Positions 35,614 through 44,408 of a stretch of DNA of 64,000 nucleotides are shown here, piece after piece. The notes below the pieces were generated by a model. It worked only from the letters and a program-made list of their open reading frames with translations, was not told the origin of the DNA and ran no database searches. This DNA comes from Bryobacterales bacterium (GTDB lineage: Bacteria; Acidobacteriota; Terriglobia; Bryobacterales; Bryobacteraceae). Position 1 is the stretch's first letter; each line of letters opens with the position of its first letter. Both the position numbers and the translations under genes were made by a program. The stretch spans positions 1 through 64,000 of the forward strand of contig JAIXKK010000030.1 of NCBI GenBank assembly GCA_026954325.1, given 5' to 3'.

Positions 35614-36126
35614 TTAAGCGCTTGAGACGCCGGCGTACCGCCGCTTCCACTCTTCCCGCGTGCACAGGTTGTTGCTATCCACCCCACGGTCAATCGCCAG
35701 AATCCCGTCGAGATGGTCCATCTCATGTTGCAGCAATTCCGAGAACGCTCCGGATACCCTCAACTCGCGCCCCGCGCCGTGTACGTCGGTGTACCGCAGT
35801 TGAACTTCAACAGATCGCCGCACGCGAACCAGCAAATCCGGGAACGAGAAGCAATCATCCCAGAGATCGAAAGTCTCCTCGCTGAGGGAAACAAACTCGG
35901 GGTTCACCAGCGAGTAGGCTGCGCCATCCATCTCGATATAGATGACGCGCGTCAACTCCCCGATCTGCACCGCGCTGATGCCGCGGCCGAAGACGTGCGT
36001 GCGCTGGAACTCATGCAGCGTATCCCGAAGGTCAGCCAGAACAACGCCGGCATCTTCCAGACGCGCCGGAACGGAGCGTTCCCGCAACAGCGGATCGCCA
36101 AGCTGCAGGATGCGCCTTGCGGCCAT
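35614..36126 (-). CDS. divergent peptide deformylase
   Basis: A 170-residue peptide deformylase, removing the N-formyl group from new proteins with a metal ion. Motif 1 reads GRGISAVQIG (family GxGxAAxQ, Ala replaced by Ser), motif 2 reads DDCFSFP (family EGCLS, only the metal-binding Cys kept) and motif 3 is HEMDHLDG with both metal His and the catalytic Glu. The metal site is therefore intact, but motifs 1 and 2 are altered, so a paralogue with narrower or different substrate is likely; a housekeeping def probably exists elsewhere. It begins 3 bases after the stop of the pentapeptide-repeat gene, an unusual coupling. Confidence 0.8.
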   Translation of the reverse strand: MAARRILQLGDPLLRERSVPARLEDAGVVLADLRDTLHEFQRTHVFGRGISAVQIGELTRVIYIEMDGAAYSLVNPEFVSLSEETFDLWDDCFSFPDLLVRVRRSVEVQLRYTDVHGAGRELRVSGAFSELLQHEMDHLDGILAIDRGVDSNNLCTREEWKRRYAGVSSA

Positions 36127-36129
36127 GGC

Positions 36130-37104
36130 TCAGAACGTAAATTCGATGGGCAGTTGCGTCGCGTCGTCCTTCTTCACGCGCACAATCTGTTCGCCAACCA
36201 GGTTCTTCACTGTGAACAGGTTCGCGCCGCTGATGTCCGTGCCGCTGAAGTTCACCTTCTCGACGTTGGCATCGGTGAGATCGGCGCCCGTCAGGTTGGC
36301 GGCGCGCATGTCGGCTTTGGAAAGATTGGCCCCCTTCAGGTTGGCGCCGGCCAGGTTCGCGCTGTCGAGGTTCGCCCCGGTAAGATCGGCTCCGGCAAGG
36401 GTTGCACCGCTCAGGTTGGCCTGCCGCAGGTCCGCGCCCGAGAGATTGGCGTTCGTCAGATTGCAGCCGGAAAAGTTCGTCGTCTCGCCCGTGGCTTTGC
36501 TCAGGTTCGCGCCTGTCAGGTCCACGCCGCTGAAGTCGGCGCCGCGCGCGTTCGTGGACTCGATGATCGCACTCACCATGGAAGACCCGCGCAGATCGGC
36601 CTTCTGCAGATTCGCGCCGGTAAGATTCGCGCCCTTGAGATTGGCTCCGTTGAGATCGGCGCCCCGCGGATCGGAGCCGGCGAGATTCGCGCCCTCGAGG
36701 AGCGCGTTTTTCATGTTGGCTCCGCGAAGATCAGCTTTCGTGAGATTGGCCGCGAAGAAGTTCGTGTTGCTCAAGTCCGCCTTGCTCAGAATCGCCTGCT
36801 CGAAGACGCTCTTGCGCAACTGGCTGCCGGAAAGACTCGCGTTGCGCAGGTCGGCGGTCCGCAAAACGGCCGATTCGAGCGTCGCCTTGGAAAGATTGGC
36901 GCCTTCGAGTTGCGTCTTCACCAGGCTCGCCCCGGTCAGGTTCACCTCGCTCAGATTGGACCTGGTGAGGTTCGCCCCGTCCAGTTTCTGTTTGGTCAAG
37001 TCCGCGCCGCTGAAATCCGGAATGGTGCCGGGCTTCTGAATCCGCTGGAAATTCCATTTGTCGATGCCTGCTTTGAGCAGTGTCATGTGGGCGGCATTTG
37101 CCAT
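36130..37104 (-). CDS. pentapeptide-repeat protein
   Basis: A 324-residue protein made almost entirely of A(D/N)LXX pentapeptide repeats (for example ADLTKADLRGANMKNALLEG) from about residue 25 to 300, predicting a long right-handed quadrilateral beta helix of about 13 coils. It has no signal peptide. ATG 37104 is chosen because AAGGAAA precedes it; the frame is open 16 codons further. DNA-mimic pentapeptide proteins can protect gyrase, but most members have unknown roles. Its stop lies 3 bases before the peptide deformylase start, so they are one operon and may act on a common process. A large open frame on the opposite strand (35713-37230) is a shadow of this repeat. Confidence 0.85.
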   Translation of the reverse strand: MANAAHMTLLKAGIDKWNFQRIQKPGTIPDFSGADLTKQKLDGANLTRSNLSEVNLTGASLVKTQLEGANLSKATLESAVLRTADLRNASLSGSQLRKSVFEQAILSKADLSNTNFFAANLTKADLRGANMKNALLEGANLAGSDPRGADLNGANLKGANLTGANLQKADLRGSSMVSAIIESTNARGADFSGVDLTGANLSKATGETTNFSGCNLTNANLSGADLRQANLSGATLAGADLTGANLDSANLAGANLKGANLSKADMRAANLTGADLTDANVEKVNFSGTDISGANLFTVKNLVGEQIVRVKKDDATQLPIEFTF

Positions 37105-37233
37105 GTGTGCGTCGTTTCCTTTCTCCGATATTTCGAGGCAATCATAACGCACTGCGAACAGCAGCGCTACACGAACATCCTTTGTTTCAATTCATTTCCT
37201 GCCGGCGTATCGCATCCCGCGGCGCAATTTCCT

Positions 37234-38865
37234 ATGATGGACGCCATGCTCCGCCGAAGAGATCTGCTCGCCATGCTGCCCGCGGCCTATGCCTCCGTCA
37301 AGGTTCCAGACAAACTGGTGGTGCTGACGCTCGATGATGCCGTCAAGTCGCATCGCACCTTCGTTGCTCCCTTCCTGCGGGACCTCGGATTCCGCGCCAC
37401 CTTCTTTGTGTCCCATCGCTGGATGGAAGACCGCGAGCATTTCATGACGTGGAACGACATCGCCGAGATCCACCAGATGGGCTTCGAGATCGGAAACCAC
37501 ACCTGGACGCACGCGGATTTTTCGGTTCCCCGCAACGCCGCGCGGTTGGCGGGCGAGTTGGCGCTTGTCGATGCCGAGTTGCGCAAGGTGAAGGCGCCCA
37601 GGCCGGCGGTGTTTGCGCACACGGGCAACACGTTCGGCCCCGAGTCCCTCGCCGTCATCCGCAACGCCGGCATCCGGCTCGCACGCCGCGGCCTGTCTCC
37701 GGAAGTCGAGTATGGCAAGGTCGCCATCGGGCCCACGCTCGATGTGACGAAGCATCATCCCCTCCTGATTCCCACTACCGGCGACGCCTACCCCAATTGG
37801 ACCTTCGATCACTTCCGCAACGTCGTGAGCCGCGCGCGCGGCGGGCAAATCGTCGTGCTGCAGTTCCATGGCGTGCCGGATATTGCCCACCCGTGGGTCC
37901 ATACGCCCCCGGAAGCCTTCCGGCGCTACATGGAATATCTGAAAAAGGAGAACTTCCAGGTGCTGGCGCTGGGAGACCTGGCGCCCTACTTTGACTTTGA
38001 CCACCCCCCACGGGACCCGCTGCTCCACACAAGGTATAAGGAGCCGAAAAACGGAAAATTGCTGCTGCCCGCCGAGATGGAGGCGAGCCGCGGGGACGAG
38101 GCGTACTGGATCGCCAACATGTCCCAGCATGGCTATTCCCCGCAAGAGATGGCCCGCGTGCTCGGCCATGAGGCGCAGCCGGTGAAGACGACAGCGGGCG
38201 GTTTGCGCATCTTGACCTACCCCGGCGGACGTCATCCTCGCATCGGTTTCCTCGATGGAGCCATCGACCCCATGCGCGGCACGAAAGCCACCGTCTTTCT
38301 TCCCTGGCCTGATGCCGGCTACGTCGTGGTGGATGTTCCCGAGGCCATCTTCAGCAACCTGGGACTCACCTTCCTCGCCCACACGCACATCCCCACCATT
38401 TGGAACAACCAGAACGCAATCATCGAGAACCGCGACTGGCAGCGGAACGCGGATGGCTCGCTCGCCTCCGAATGGACGCTGCCCAACAAGATCGCCTTCG
38501 GCGCCACCCTTCGCGTGGAGCAGGAAACCGTTCAGATGGAACTGTGGCTGCGCAACGGAACGCCGCAACTCCTCACCGGCCTGCGCGTGCAAAACTGCGT
38601 GATGACGAAAGGCGCGCCTGGATTCCGTGCCCAAACCAACGACAATAAGACCTTCCGCCAGCCGCTGGCCGCGGTTCGCTCGAGCGATGGGAGCCGTTGG
38701 ATCCTCACCGAGTGGGACCGCAGCGGCAGGGTCTGGGGAAACCAGAACTGCCCCTGCTTCCACTCTGACCCTGTTCTGCCCGACTGTCCACCCGGAGAGA
38801 CCGTGCGGGTGAAGGGCCGGCTCTGGTTTCACGAGGGGGACCTCGCCGGAGGTCTTACCAGGTAA
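37234..38865 (+). CDS. polysaccharide deacetylase-like protein
   Basis: A 543-residue protein with an N-terminal NodB-type deacetylase domain (about 20-260): LVVLTLDDAVKSH holds the usual TFDD-like aspartates, FEIGNHTWTHADF has the HTxxH metal site, and LQFHGVPD near residue 210 fits motif 5. A second, strand-rich domain follows (about 290-540, RILTYPGGRHPRIGFLDG), found in several Acidobacteriota proteins of unknown function. A start near 37234 or 37246 (MLRRRDLLAMLPAAYA) gives a Tat-like or uncleaved leader, so export is probable. It stands divergent to the pentapeptide gene with 129 bases between. Function could be removal of acetyl groups from chitin-like or peptidoglycan sugars. Confidence 0.8.
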   Translation: MMDAMLRRRDLLAMLPAAYASVKVPDKLVVLTLDDAVKSHRTFVAPFLRDLGFRATFFVSHRWMEDREHFMTWNDIAEIHQMGFEIGNHTWTHADFSVPRNAARLAGELALVDAELRKVKAPRPAVFAHTGNTFGPESLAVIRNAGIRLARRGLSPEVEYGKVAIGPTLDVTKHHPLLIPTTGDAYPNWTFDHFRNVVSRARGGQIVVLQFHGVPDIAHPWVHTPPEAFRRYMEYLKKENFQVLALGDLAPYFDFDHPPRDPLLHTRYKEPKNGKLLLPAEMEASRGDEAYWIANMSQHGYSPQEMARVLGHEAQPVKTTAGGLRILTYPGGRHPRIGFLDGAIDPMRGTKATVFLPWPDAGYVVVDVPEAIFSNLGLTFLAHTHIPTIWNNQNAIIENRDWQRNADGSLASEWTLPNKIAFGATLRVEQETVQMELWLRNGTPQLLTGLRVQNCVMTKGAPGFRAQTNDNKTFRQPLAAVRSSDGSRWILTEWDRSGRVWGNQNCPCFHSDPVLPDCPPGETVRVKGRLWFHEGDLAGGLTR

Positions 38866-38898
38866 TACGCTCCCATTGCTGATCAATAACAGCAGTGT

Positions 38899-38942
38899 GA
38901 ATGTTCGATGAATGATTCACGCTGTTCATGTAAGAAACATTC
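38899..38942. promoter_or_regulatory. candidate operator upstream of the Oar receptor
   Basis: GAATGTT (38899-38905) and AACATTC (38936-38942) form an inverted repeat spaced by 30 bases, and a perfect 11-base palindrome TGAATGATTCA (38909-38919) lies between them. The region precedes the receptor start by 75-120 bases and is AT-rich relative to its surroundings, so it is a plausible binding site. There is no experimental or family evidence. Confidence 0.35.
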
Positions 38943-39017
38943 GCTGTAATGCGATTTCGCGCGCCGGTAACTCGTTTGTTACTGGATCGAAACATGCCTC
39001 CCTTACACTGGCGATTG

Positions 39018-42000
39018 ATGACTACCAGGTTTGTAAAGATACTTCTCTGCCCGATTTTGTTGGCGGCCGGATTGTCCGGCCAAATCAGCGTCGGGCGAAT
39101 CGCAGGTAACGTAACGGATGGAACAGGCGCCGTGATCCCCGGCGTGAAGGTGACCGCTCGCAATGAGCGCACGGGATTGGAACAGGCTGTGACCACCCAG
39201 GCGAACGGCCAGTACCTGATCACCCAGCTTTTGCCTGCCGCTTACACCGTGACCATGTCCTTGGAGGGATTTACAGACTCACAGTTCACGGGCATAGCCC
39301 TTCAGGTCGGCCAGGAGCGTACGGTGAACGCCGTCCTCCAACCCGCCGGCATAGCCACGGAAATAACCGTCTCCAGCGGGGGATTGGCGCAGGTGGATAC
39401 CAGCAGCGCCCGTATCGGAGCCAACGTCAGTGAGCGCGAAGTGTCGCAACTGCCCCTGAACGGCCGCCAGGTTTCGCAACTCTACCTGATGGCGCCCGGA
39501 GCCGTAAACAGCGGTTCCGGCGCTTATGACAACATCCGCTTCAGCGGCCGCTCGAACCAGGAAAACGTAATCCGCTTCGACGGCGTCGAAGGCACATCCA
39601 TAGTCGACGCCTCGCCGGGAAGTCTGAACGGCGAATCAACCTCTCTTTTCCGCCTCCAGCAGAGCCTCGAGAATGTGCAGGAGTTCCGTGTCGACACCAG
39701 CAATTACCCTGCCGAGTACGGCACGGGGACCGGCGGGCAGATCAGCTTCGTGACCAAATCAGGATCCAGCCAGTTCCACGGTTCCTTGTTTGAATACATC
39801 CGCAACGATTCAATGGACGCCCGCAATTTCTTCGACGGGGCGGACAAATCGAAGCTGCGGCTGAACCAGTTCGGCGGCTCCATCGGCGGCCCCATCGCAA
39901 AGGACAAGGCGTTCTTCTTCGCCGGCTATGAAGCGCTCCGCCAGCGCACGGCCACGCCGTTTGTCGAATCGACGCTCAGCGCCGCCGCCCGCGCAAAGGC
40001 CGTTCCCTCCATCCGGCCCCTGCTCGCCGCGTTTCCCATCGGACAGTTCCCCACCAGCGATCCGAACCTCGATGTCGTCACCGTTACTGGCCCGGGATAT
40101 GTCGACGAGGACTCCGGCAGCGTCCGTTTCGACTACAATCTCACTGACCGCTTCCGCCTCTATGCCCGCTACTTCCGTGACCAGGGCCGCGCGTCGCAGA
40201 CGCAGAACTCCACGCTCAGCCGGTACCAGACAACCGCTGTTCCGCAGAACGCGGTGCTCAGCCTGAACCAGGTCTGGACCCCGGCCCTCCTCAACGAAAC
40301 GAAGATCGGCTTCAACGGCTCGAAGACTCGCGTCGCCGGCGTTCCCGGACCCAGTCCGGATGCGAATATCAACGGCGTCACCCTGAACCTTACCGGCAGC
40401 GTCGCGCTCGGCGGCATCGCCGGCCAGGTGGGTAACGCCGCTCTCGCCCAGCCTACCGGCCTGATTCGCCTCTCCAGCGCTTTCAACGGCCGCGGCGCTC
40501 CCTACACCAACGATTCCATCTCCTTCATAGACAACCTTTCGGTGATCCGCGGCTCGCACAATTTCAAGTTCGGCGGCGAAGTGCGGCGCATCCAGTTGTA
40601 CAACGATCAGTTGGGCGGAACTACCTATAGCTTCGCCAACATTGATTCATTCCTGAACAACAAGCCGGCATCCATCGCCTTCAACGGCGACCTCGGCGCC
40701 ATTAGCCCGTTCACTGCCCTTTCCGGAGTCGCGCACCTGCGCCAGAACTACTACATCCTTTACGCGCAGGATGAGTGGAAAATCCGGCCCAACGTCACGC
40801 TGAGCTATGGTCTGCGCTACGAGTACTATCAGCCGCTCCGTGAAACGCGCAACAAGAACGTGTACTTCAACATGCTCACGGGCGGCATCATCCCGAAGTA
40901 TGATCAGGCCTGGTATCACAGCTCCACGAAGAACTTCGGACCACGCCTCGGTTTGAGCTGGTCGCCCAACCGGTTCGGAAATCGCACCGTCTTCCGCGTC
41001 GGCGGCGGCTACTTCTACGGACCGGGCCAGACCGAAGACCAACTCCAGCCGGAAGCCAACGACCGCATCGGACGCAGCATTTCCGGCAACAACCCGTTAA
41101 ACGTCTACCCCTTGAACATCAGCGCCATCTACGCGGGCTACAACATCAACGACCCGAACCTCGGCTACCAGCCGCGAGCGTATGCGCCGGGATATACGAT
41201 TCCCGAACGGATTCTCGAGTACACCGCCAGCCTACAGCAGACTCTGCCCGGAGACGCCGTGCTGACCGTTGCCTATGTCGGCAGCCAGGGCCGCAACCTG
41301 TTCCTCCGCGGCTTCACGAACCTCATCACCGGCGTCTCGATGAATGCAACGGGCGCGGCTGTGGTCCAGCGCCGGTTTGGCAACCGCTTTGCCGAAATCG
41401 ACTACAAAACCAGCGGCGGCGCTTCCCACTACAATTCGCTGCAAATGACCATCAATCGCCGCTTCTCCACCGGCTTCTCGCTCTCCGGCCAATACACTTA
41501 CGGCCACGACATCGGCAACTCCGCCGGCTCGAACGAAGCGAACACCTCGCAGAGCCCGTATGACTTCGGTCTCGACCGCGGCAACAATAACTTCGACATT
41601 CGCCAAAGCGCGAACTTCGCCATGCTCTACGACTTGCCGTTCGGCCGCGGAAAGAAGTTCGGGGCAAACAGTAACAAGACCATGCAGATGCTGGCTGGTT
41701 CGTGGCAGGTGGGCGGACTCCTGAACATGCGTTCGGGAGTGCCCATCGATGTCCTCATGGTCCGGCCCGACATTGCCTATCACGACACCCGCGACGGCCT
41801 CATCTATTCCTCCCCCGTCGTGGACACCAATGGAACCATCTACACCTTCCCGGTGGTGAACACGCCCGGCGGCGGCGCTTCGCGTAACGTGCGGCGTCCC
41901 GATGTCGTGGCGGGAGTCAATCCTTACCGCAACCAGGGCCTCCAGTTTCTGAATCCCGCGGTCTTCTCGCTGCCCGCTCCGGGCTCCTTCGGAAACTCCG

Positions 42001-42356
42001 GACGCAACGGGCTGCATGGTCCGAACCTCTCGCAGTTCGATCTCACCGTCAGCAAACGCGCCTTCGTCACTGAGGGTAAGAACATCGAGTTCCGCGCGGA
42101 GATCTACAATCTGTTCAACCACGCGAATTTCGCCAATCCCGGCAACATTCGCCTCCGTGAACCCCTTCCGGCCGGCGGCACGTTCCCCGGCGGTGTCGTC
42201 CCAGCGGCGAACTTCCGCAACTCGCTCCAACCCGGACAGGCGTTTTCCTCAGCCACCGCCGGCGGTTTGTGGGGAACGCTGAATTCCACCGTTGCCAACC
42301 AGATCGGCCTCGGCACGAACCGGCAGGTTCAGTTGTCGCTCCGCTTCACCTTTTGA
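39018..42356 (+). CDS. Oar-like TonB-dependent receptor
   Basis: A 1112-residue outer-membrane receptor of the same family as the one at 13445. Signal peptide residues 1-22 (MTTRFVKILLCPILLAAGLS), a carboxypeptidase-regulatory domain (about 25-105, RIAGNVTDGTGAVIPGVKVT), a plug with SFVTKSGSSQFHGSLFEYIR near residue 255 and a barrel ending in QVQLSLRFTF. Starts at 38949 and 38994 are also possible, but ATG 39018 best places the signal peptide. Cargo is unknown. It is preceded by a deacetylase gene and followed on the other strand by a DUF1501 fragment, so a carbohydrate or peptide uptake role is possible but not shown. Confidence 0.85.
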   Translation: MTTRFVKILLCPILLAAGLSGQISVGRIAGNVTDGTGAVIPGVKVTARNERTGLEQAVTTQANGQYLITQLLPAAYTVTMSLEGFTDSQFTGIALQVGQERTVNAVLQPAGIATEITVSSGGLAQVDTSSARIGANVSEREVSQLPLNGRQVSQLYLMAPGAVNSGSGAYDNIRFSGRSNQENVIRFDGVEGTSIVDASPGSLNGESTSLFRLQQSLENVQEFRVDTSNYPAEYGTGTGGQISFVTKSGSSQFHGSLFEYIRNDSMDARNFFDGADKSKLRLNQFGGSIGGPIAKDKAFFFAGYEALRQRTATPFVESTLSAAARAKAVPSIRPLLAAFPIGQFPTSDPNLDVVTVTGPGYVDEDSGSVRFDYNLTDRFRLYARYFRDQGRASQTQNSTLSRYQTTAVPQNAVLSLNQVWTPALLNETKIGFNGSKTRVAGVPGPSPDANINGVTLNLTGSVALGGIAGQVGNAALAQPTGLIRLSSAFNGRGAPYTNDSISFIDNLSVIRGSHNFKFGGEVRRIQLYNDQLGGTTYSFANIDSFLNNKPASIAFNGDLGAISPFTALSGVAHLRQNYYILYAQDEWKIRPNVTLSYGLRYEYYQPLRETRNKNVYFNMLTGGIIPKYDQAWYHSSTKNFGPRLGLSWSPNRFGNRTVFRVGGGYFYGPGQTEDQLQPEANDRIGRSISGNNPLNVYPLNISAIYAGYNINDPNLGYQPRAYAPGYTIPERILEYTASLQQTLPGDAVLTVAYVGSQGRNLFLRGFTNLITGVSMNATGAAVVQRRFGNRFAEIDYKTSGGASHYNSLQMTINRRFSTGFSLSGQYTYGHDIGNSAGSNEANTSQSPYDFGLDRGNNNFDIRQSANFAMLYDLPFGRGKKFGANSNKTMQMLAGSWQVGGLLNMRSGVPIDVLMVRPDIAYHDTRDGLIYSSPVVDTNGTIYTFPVVNTPGGGASRNVRRPDVVAGVNPYRNQGLQFLNPAVFSLPAPGSFGNSGRNGLHGPNLSQFDLTVSKRAFVTEGKNIEFRAEIYNLFNHANFANPGNIRLREPLPAGGTFPGGVVPAANFRNSLQPGQAFSSATAGGLWGTLNSTVANQIGLGTNRQVQLSLRFTF

Positions 42357-42360
42357 GGAC

Positions 42361-42693
42361 TCAGGCAAACACCTGCTCGATTACCTTGCCGCCGAAGTCC
42401 GTCAACTTCTCCTGACGGCCGTTGTGCAGATACCACAGTTTGTGTTGCTCCAGTCCGAGCGCATGGAGGATGGTGGCGTGAAAATCGCGCATGTGGCGGC
42501 CGTCGATGGCGCGCAATCCGAAATCATCGGTATCGCCCAGCACCCGGCCGCCCTTCACCCCGCCGCCCGCGAACCACATCGTGAAGCCGTGCGGATTGTG
42601 ATCGCGTCCGTTTCCCGATTGCGACATCGGAAGCCGGCCGAACTCGCTGCCCCAGATGATCCAGGCCGCTGCGGCTTCTGGTAGGCCCAGTAG
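42361..42693 (-). pseudogene. 3' fragment of a DUF1501 gene
   Basis: About 110 codons of the C-terminus of a DUF1501 protein: [20 protein letters not shown], then [18 protein letters not shown] and the end [14 protein letters not shown]. The corresponding piece of the intact gene at 33271 is WASEMGRTPFDN onward. The frame is open to a perfect hairpin at 42694, where the similarity stops; the first 350 or so codons are missing. The fragment has an internal ATG at 42627, but no ribosome site, and is unlikely to be expressed. It converges with the Oar receptor stop after 4 bases. Confidence 0.75.
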
Positions 42694-42722
42694 TCCGAAG
42701 TTCTTTGTGCAAGAACTTCGGA
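42694..42722. repeat. perfect 12-base inverted repeat at a gene breakpoint
   Basis: TCCGAAGTTCTT (42694-42705), loop TGTGC, AAGAACTTCGGA (42711-42722). It lies exactly between the truncated DUF1501 fragment and the stop codon of a small minus-strand ORF. No run of T follows on either strand, so a classical terminator is not clear. It may instead mark a deletion or inversion point. Confidence 0.8.
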
Positions 42723-42845
42723 TTAGTTGCGGCGCGGAGCCATCCAGGCTTCGTCCTTGGCATAGTCCGTATAAGGACCGGCAGCCAAGGCCCCCAGCGA
42801 AAGCGCCAGCAGGCAGGCAAACGTATTTCGCATCCGTCGCGTCAT
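42723..42845 (-). CDS. 40-residue secreted peptide or truncated N-terminus
   Basis: A short frame beginning [20 protein letters not shown] and ending WMAPRRN with TAA just before the hairpin at 42722. Residues 1-21 are a good signal peptide with a basic start and a hydrophobic core; the mature part would be only about 19 residues ([13 protein letters not shown] plus a basic end). GAGAG lies upstream of the ATG. It could be a real small protein, but because the neighbouring sequence is a DUF1501 gene cut at the same place, it may be the preserved 5' end of a gene lost in the same event. Confidence 0.35.
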   Translation of the reverse strand: MTRRMRNTFACLLALSLGALAAGPYTDYAKDEAWMAPRRN

Positions 42846-42893
42846 CGAGTCAGTCTCTCAATTACATGCCCGGAAAATGGTACACTCCGGGCC

Positions 42894-43406
42894 ATGATCC
42901 GCCGCATGACCGCCGACGACGTCATGGAAAACATCAGCGGTCTTTGCGCCCTGCTATCGGATGCGATCGATAGCGGAGCCTCCATTGGTTTCCTGCCCCC
43001 GCTCGATCCCATCGAAGCGCTCGCCTATTGGGACAGCGTACGTCTCGCCGTTCACGACGGCTCCCGCATCCTGCTCGCGGCATTCGAAGGCGCCGAATTG
43101 GCCGGAACGGTTCAACTCGATCTCTGCATGCGCGCCAACGGGAGACATCGCGCGGAAGTGACGAGGCTGATGGTCCATCGCACCGCCAGACGCAAGGGTC
43201 TCGGCGCCGCGCTCATTGCCGCGGTGGAAGAAGCCGCCCGCGCCGCGGGCCGCTCCCTGCTGGTACTCGATACGCGCAAAGGCGATCCCTCCGAAGCCGT
43301 CTACCGCGGAACCGGATACCAGGCGGCCGGAGAAATTCCGAACTACGCCCGCGGCGCCAACGGCGAACTGCATCCCACCGTGCTGTTCTACAAACAGATT
43401 GAGTGA
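42894..43406 (+). CDS. GNAT-family N-acetyltransferase
   Basis: A 170-residue acetyltransferase. The acetyl-CoA binding motif is LMVHRTARRKGLGAALIAAV (R-R-K-G-L-G) near residue 88, followed by motif B GDPSEAVYRGTGYQAAGE. ATG 42894 is chosen because the longer frame to 42705 passes through the hairpin and DUF1501 fragment. Many small GNAT enzymes acetylate aminoglycosides, tRNA-wobble or amino acid substrates; the present sequence gives no hint which. The gene converges with the hypothetical gene at 43408 with one base between. Confidence 0.85.
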   Translation: MIRRMTADDVMENISGLCALLSDAIDSGASIGFLPPLDPIEALAYWDSVRLAVHDGSRILLAAFEGAELAGTVQLDLCMRANGRHRAEVTRLMVHRTARRKGLGAALIAAVEEAARAAGRSLLVLDTRKGDPSEAVYRGTGYQAAGEIPNYARGANGELHPTVLFYKQIE

Positions 43407-43407
43407 T

Positions 43408-44340
43408 CTACCAGAAGATGACTTCCACCCCATGCTGGAGCCGCTCCGGAACGCCGCGCCCTTCCACCGAGAGCGGGAGGTCCACTCCTTGCGACTTCAG
43501 CCAGTTCACGATCTTCAGCGCGCGCCGCCGCGACAACTCCCGGTCCGCGCCGCCGTCTCCATGAATCTCCGTGGTCACCGTGCCGCATGACTTGAGGAAC
43601 TCCTCCAGAGCCCCCAGGTTCTCCATCGATTCCGGGTAGGACATCGGATCAAGGAGGACAAGGAAGTCCGAGTTCACCATATCCGGCAGCGGCATGTCCG
43701 GCTTGAACTTTACATCCAGGTGAAAAGGCATTCCCCTCCGCGGATCCGGAAGAGCCCGGAAGATGAGCGGTTCGCCGTGGTTATGCCCCGGCGTGAACGC
43801 TGAAGGCTGCGAGCCGTCGTTGTACCACATCCAATGGCCTTCCACCCCGGCCACGCCGGGAAATCCCTCTGAGCCCGCATCCACCGCGATCCGTTCCCAC
43901 TTCGGGTTGCGTAGCAAACCGGAGAGTTTCACCGGATCGAAAACAGGGAAGGTCGTCACCAGTTCGGCTCCCTGGCGGCTGCTGAATGCGGCCGGCCGCG
44001 GTTCCTTGTCCGGTTCTTCCATCTCGAGCAGGACATTGCCGAATGCGGACCGTGCCGGCAGCACCTGCCAGCGGTCCGTATCCCCACTGAGGGCGCCGGA
44101 GTTCCAATTGGAACATTGGACCGTGGCCCGCAATCCCTGATTGCCGGCGCGGTCGCTCCAGGACGCTATGTACAGGAAGGAGAAAGGTGAAGTGACGGGA
44201 GCTTCGACATGATCCGCCTTGCCGACCTCCATAGGGGTGAGTTTGATCTGTTTCCCCCAATAAGAATCCACCATCCGGCCAGTGCCGGTATAAATGGCGT
44301 AGGCATTATCGGCGGTGATATGGACAGTAAATTCAGTCAT
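43408..44340 (-). CDS. hypothetical protein with OmpA-like C-terminal part
   Basis: A 310-residue protein without signal peptide. The N-terminal 200 residues are beta-rich (MTEFTVHITADNAYAIYTGT) and unassigned, with many aromatic residues and WMWYNDGSQPSAFTPGHNHG near residue 170. The last 70 residues resemble an OmpA/MotB peptidoglycan-binding fold: LEEFLKSCGTVTTEIHGDGG, then LSRRRALKIVNWLKSQGVDL and VEGRGVPERLQ, matching the usual helix, Gly-rich strand and RA-x-x-V-x-x-x-L pattern. It would be odd for such a domain to be cytoplasmic, so either the protein is exported by a leaderless route or the fold is reused. The ATG at 44340 is chosen because the longer frame overlaps the upstream gene. 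Confidence 0.6.
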   Translation of the reverse strand: MTEFTVHITADNAYAIYTGTGRMVDSYWGKQIKLTPMEVGKADHVEAPVTSPFSFLYIASWSDRAGNQGLRATVQCSNWNSGALSGDTDRWQVLPARSAFGNVLLEMEEPDKEPRPAAFSSRQGAELVTTFPVFDPVKLSGLLRNPKWERIAVDAGSEGFPGVAGVEGHWMWYNDGSQPSAFTPGHNHGEPLIFRALPDPRRGMPFHLDVKFKPDMPLPDMVNSDFLVLLDPMSYPESMENLGALEEFLKSCGTVTTEIHGDGGADRELSRRRALKIVNWLKSQGVDLPLSVEGRGVPERLQHGVEVIFW

Positions 44341-44408
44341 ACCTACCACGATGTTACGCTTTGCCGTGGGGGAAGGGAAGGGTGAATCGAGGGGAGGATT
44401 AGGCGGCC

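Noticed and set aside
35713..37230. Upstream part of a 1050-codon plus-strand frame
   Set aside because: It is the complement of the deformylase and the pentapeptide repeats; the deacetylase starts only at 37234.
37192..38886. 564-codon minus-strand frame
   Set aside because: Complement of the polysaccharide deacetylase; no family features.
41232..42230. 332-codon minus-strand frame
   Set aside because: Complement of the TonB receptor barrel; no recognisable domain.
42705..42893. N-terminal extension of the second GNAT enzyme
   Set aside because: Overlaps the hairpin and DUF1501 remnant; the GNAT fold begins at 42894.
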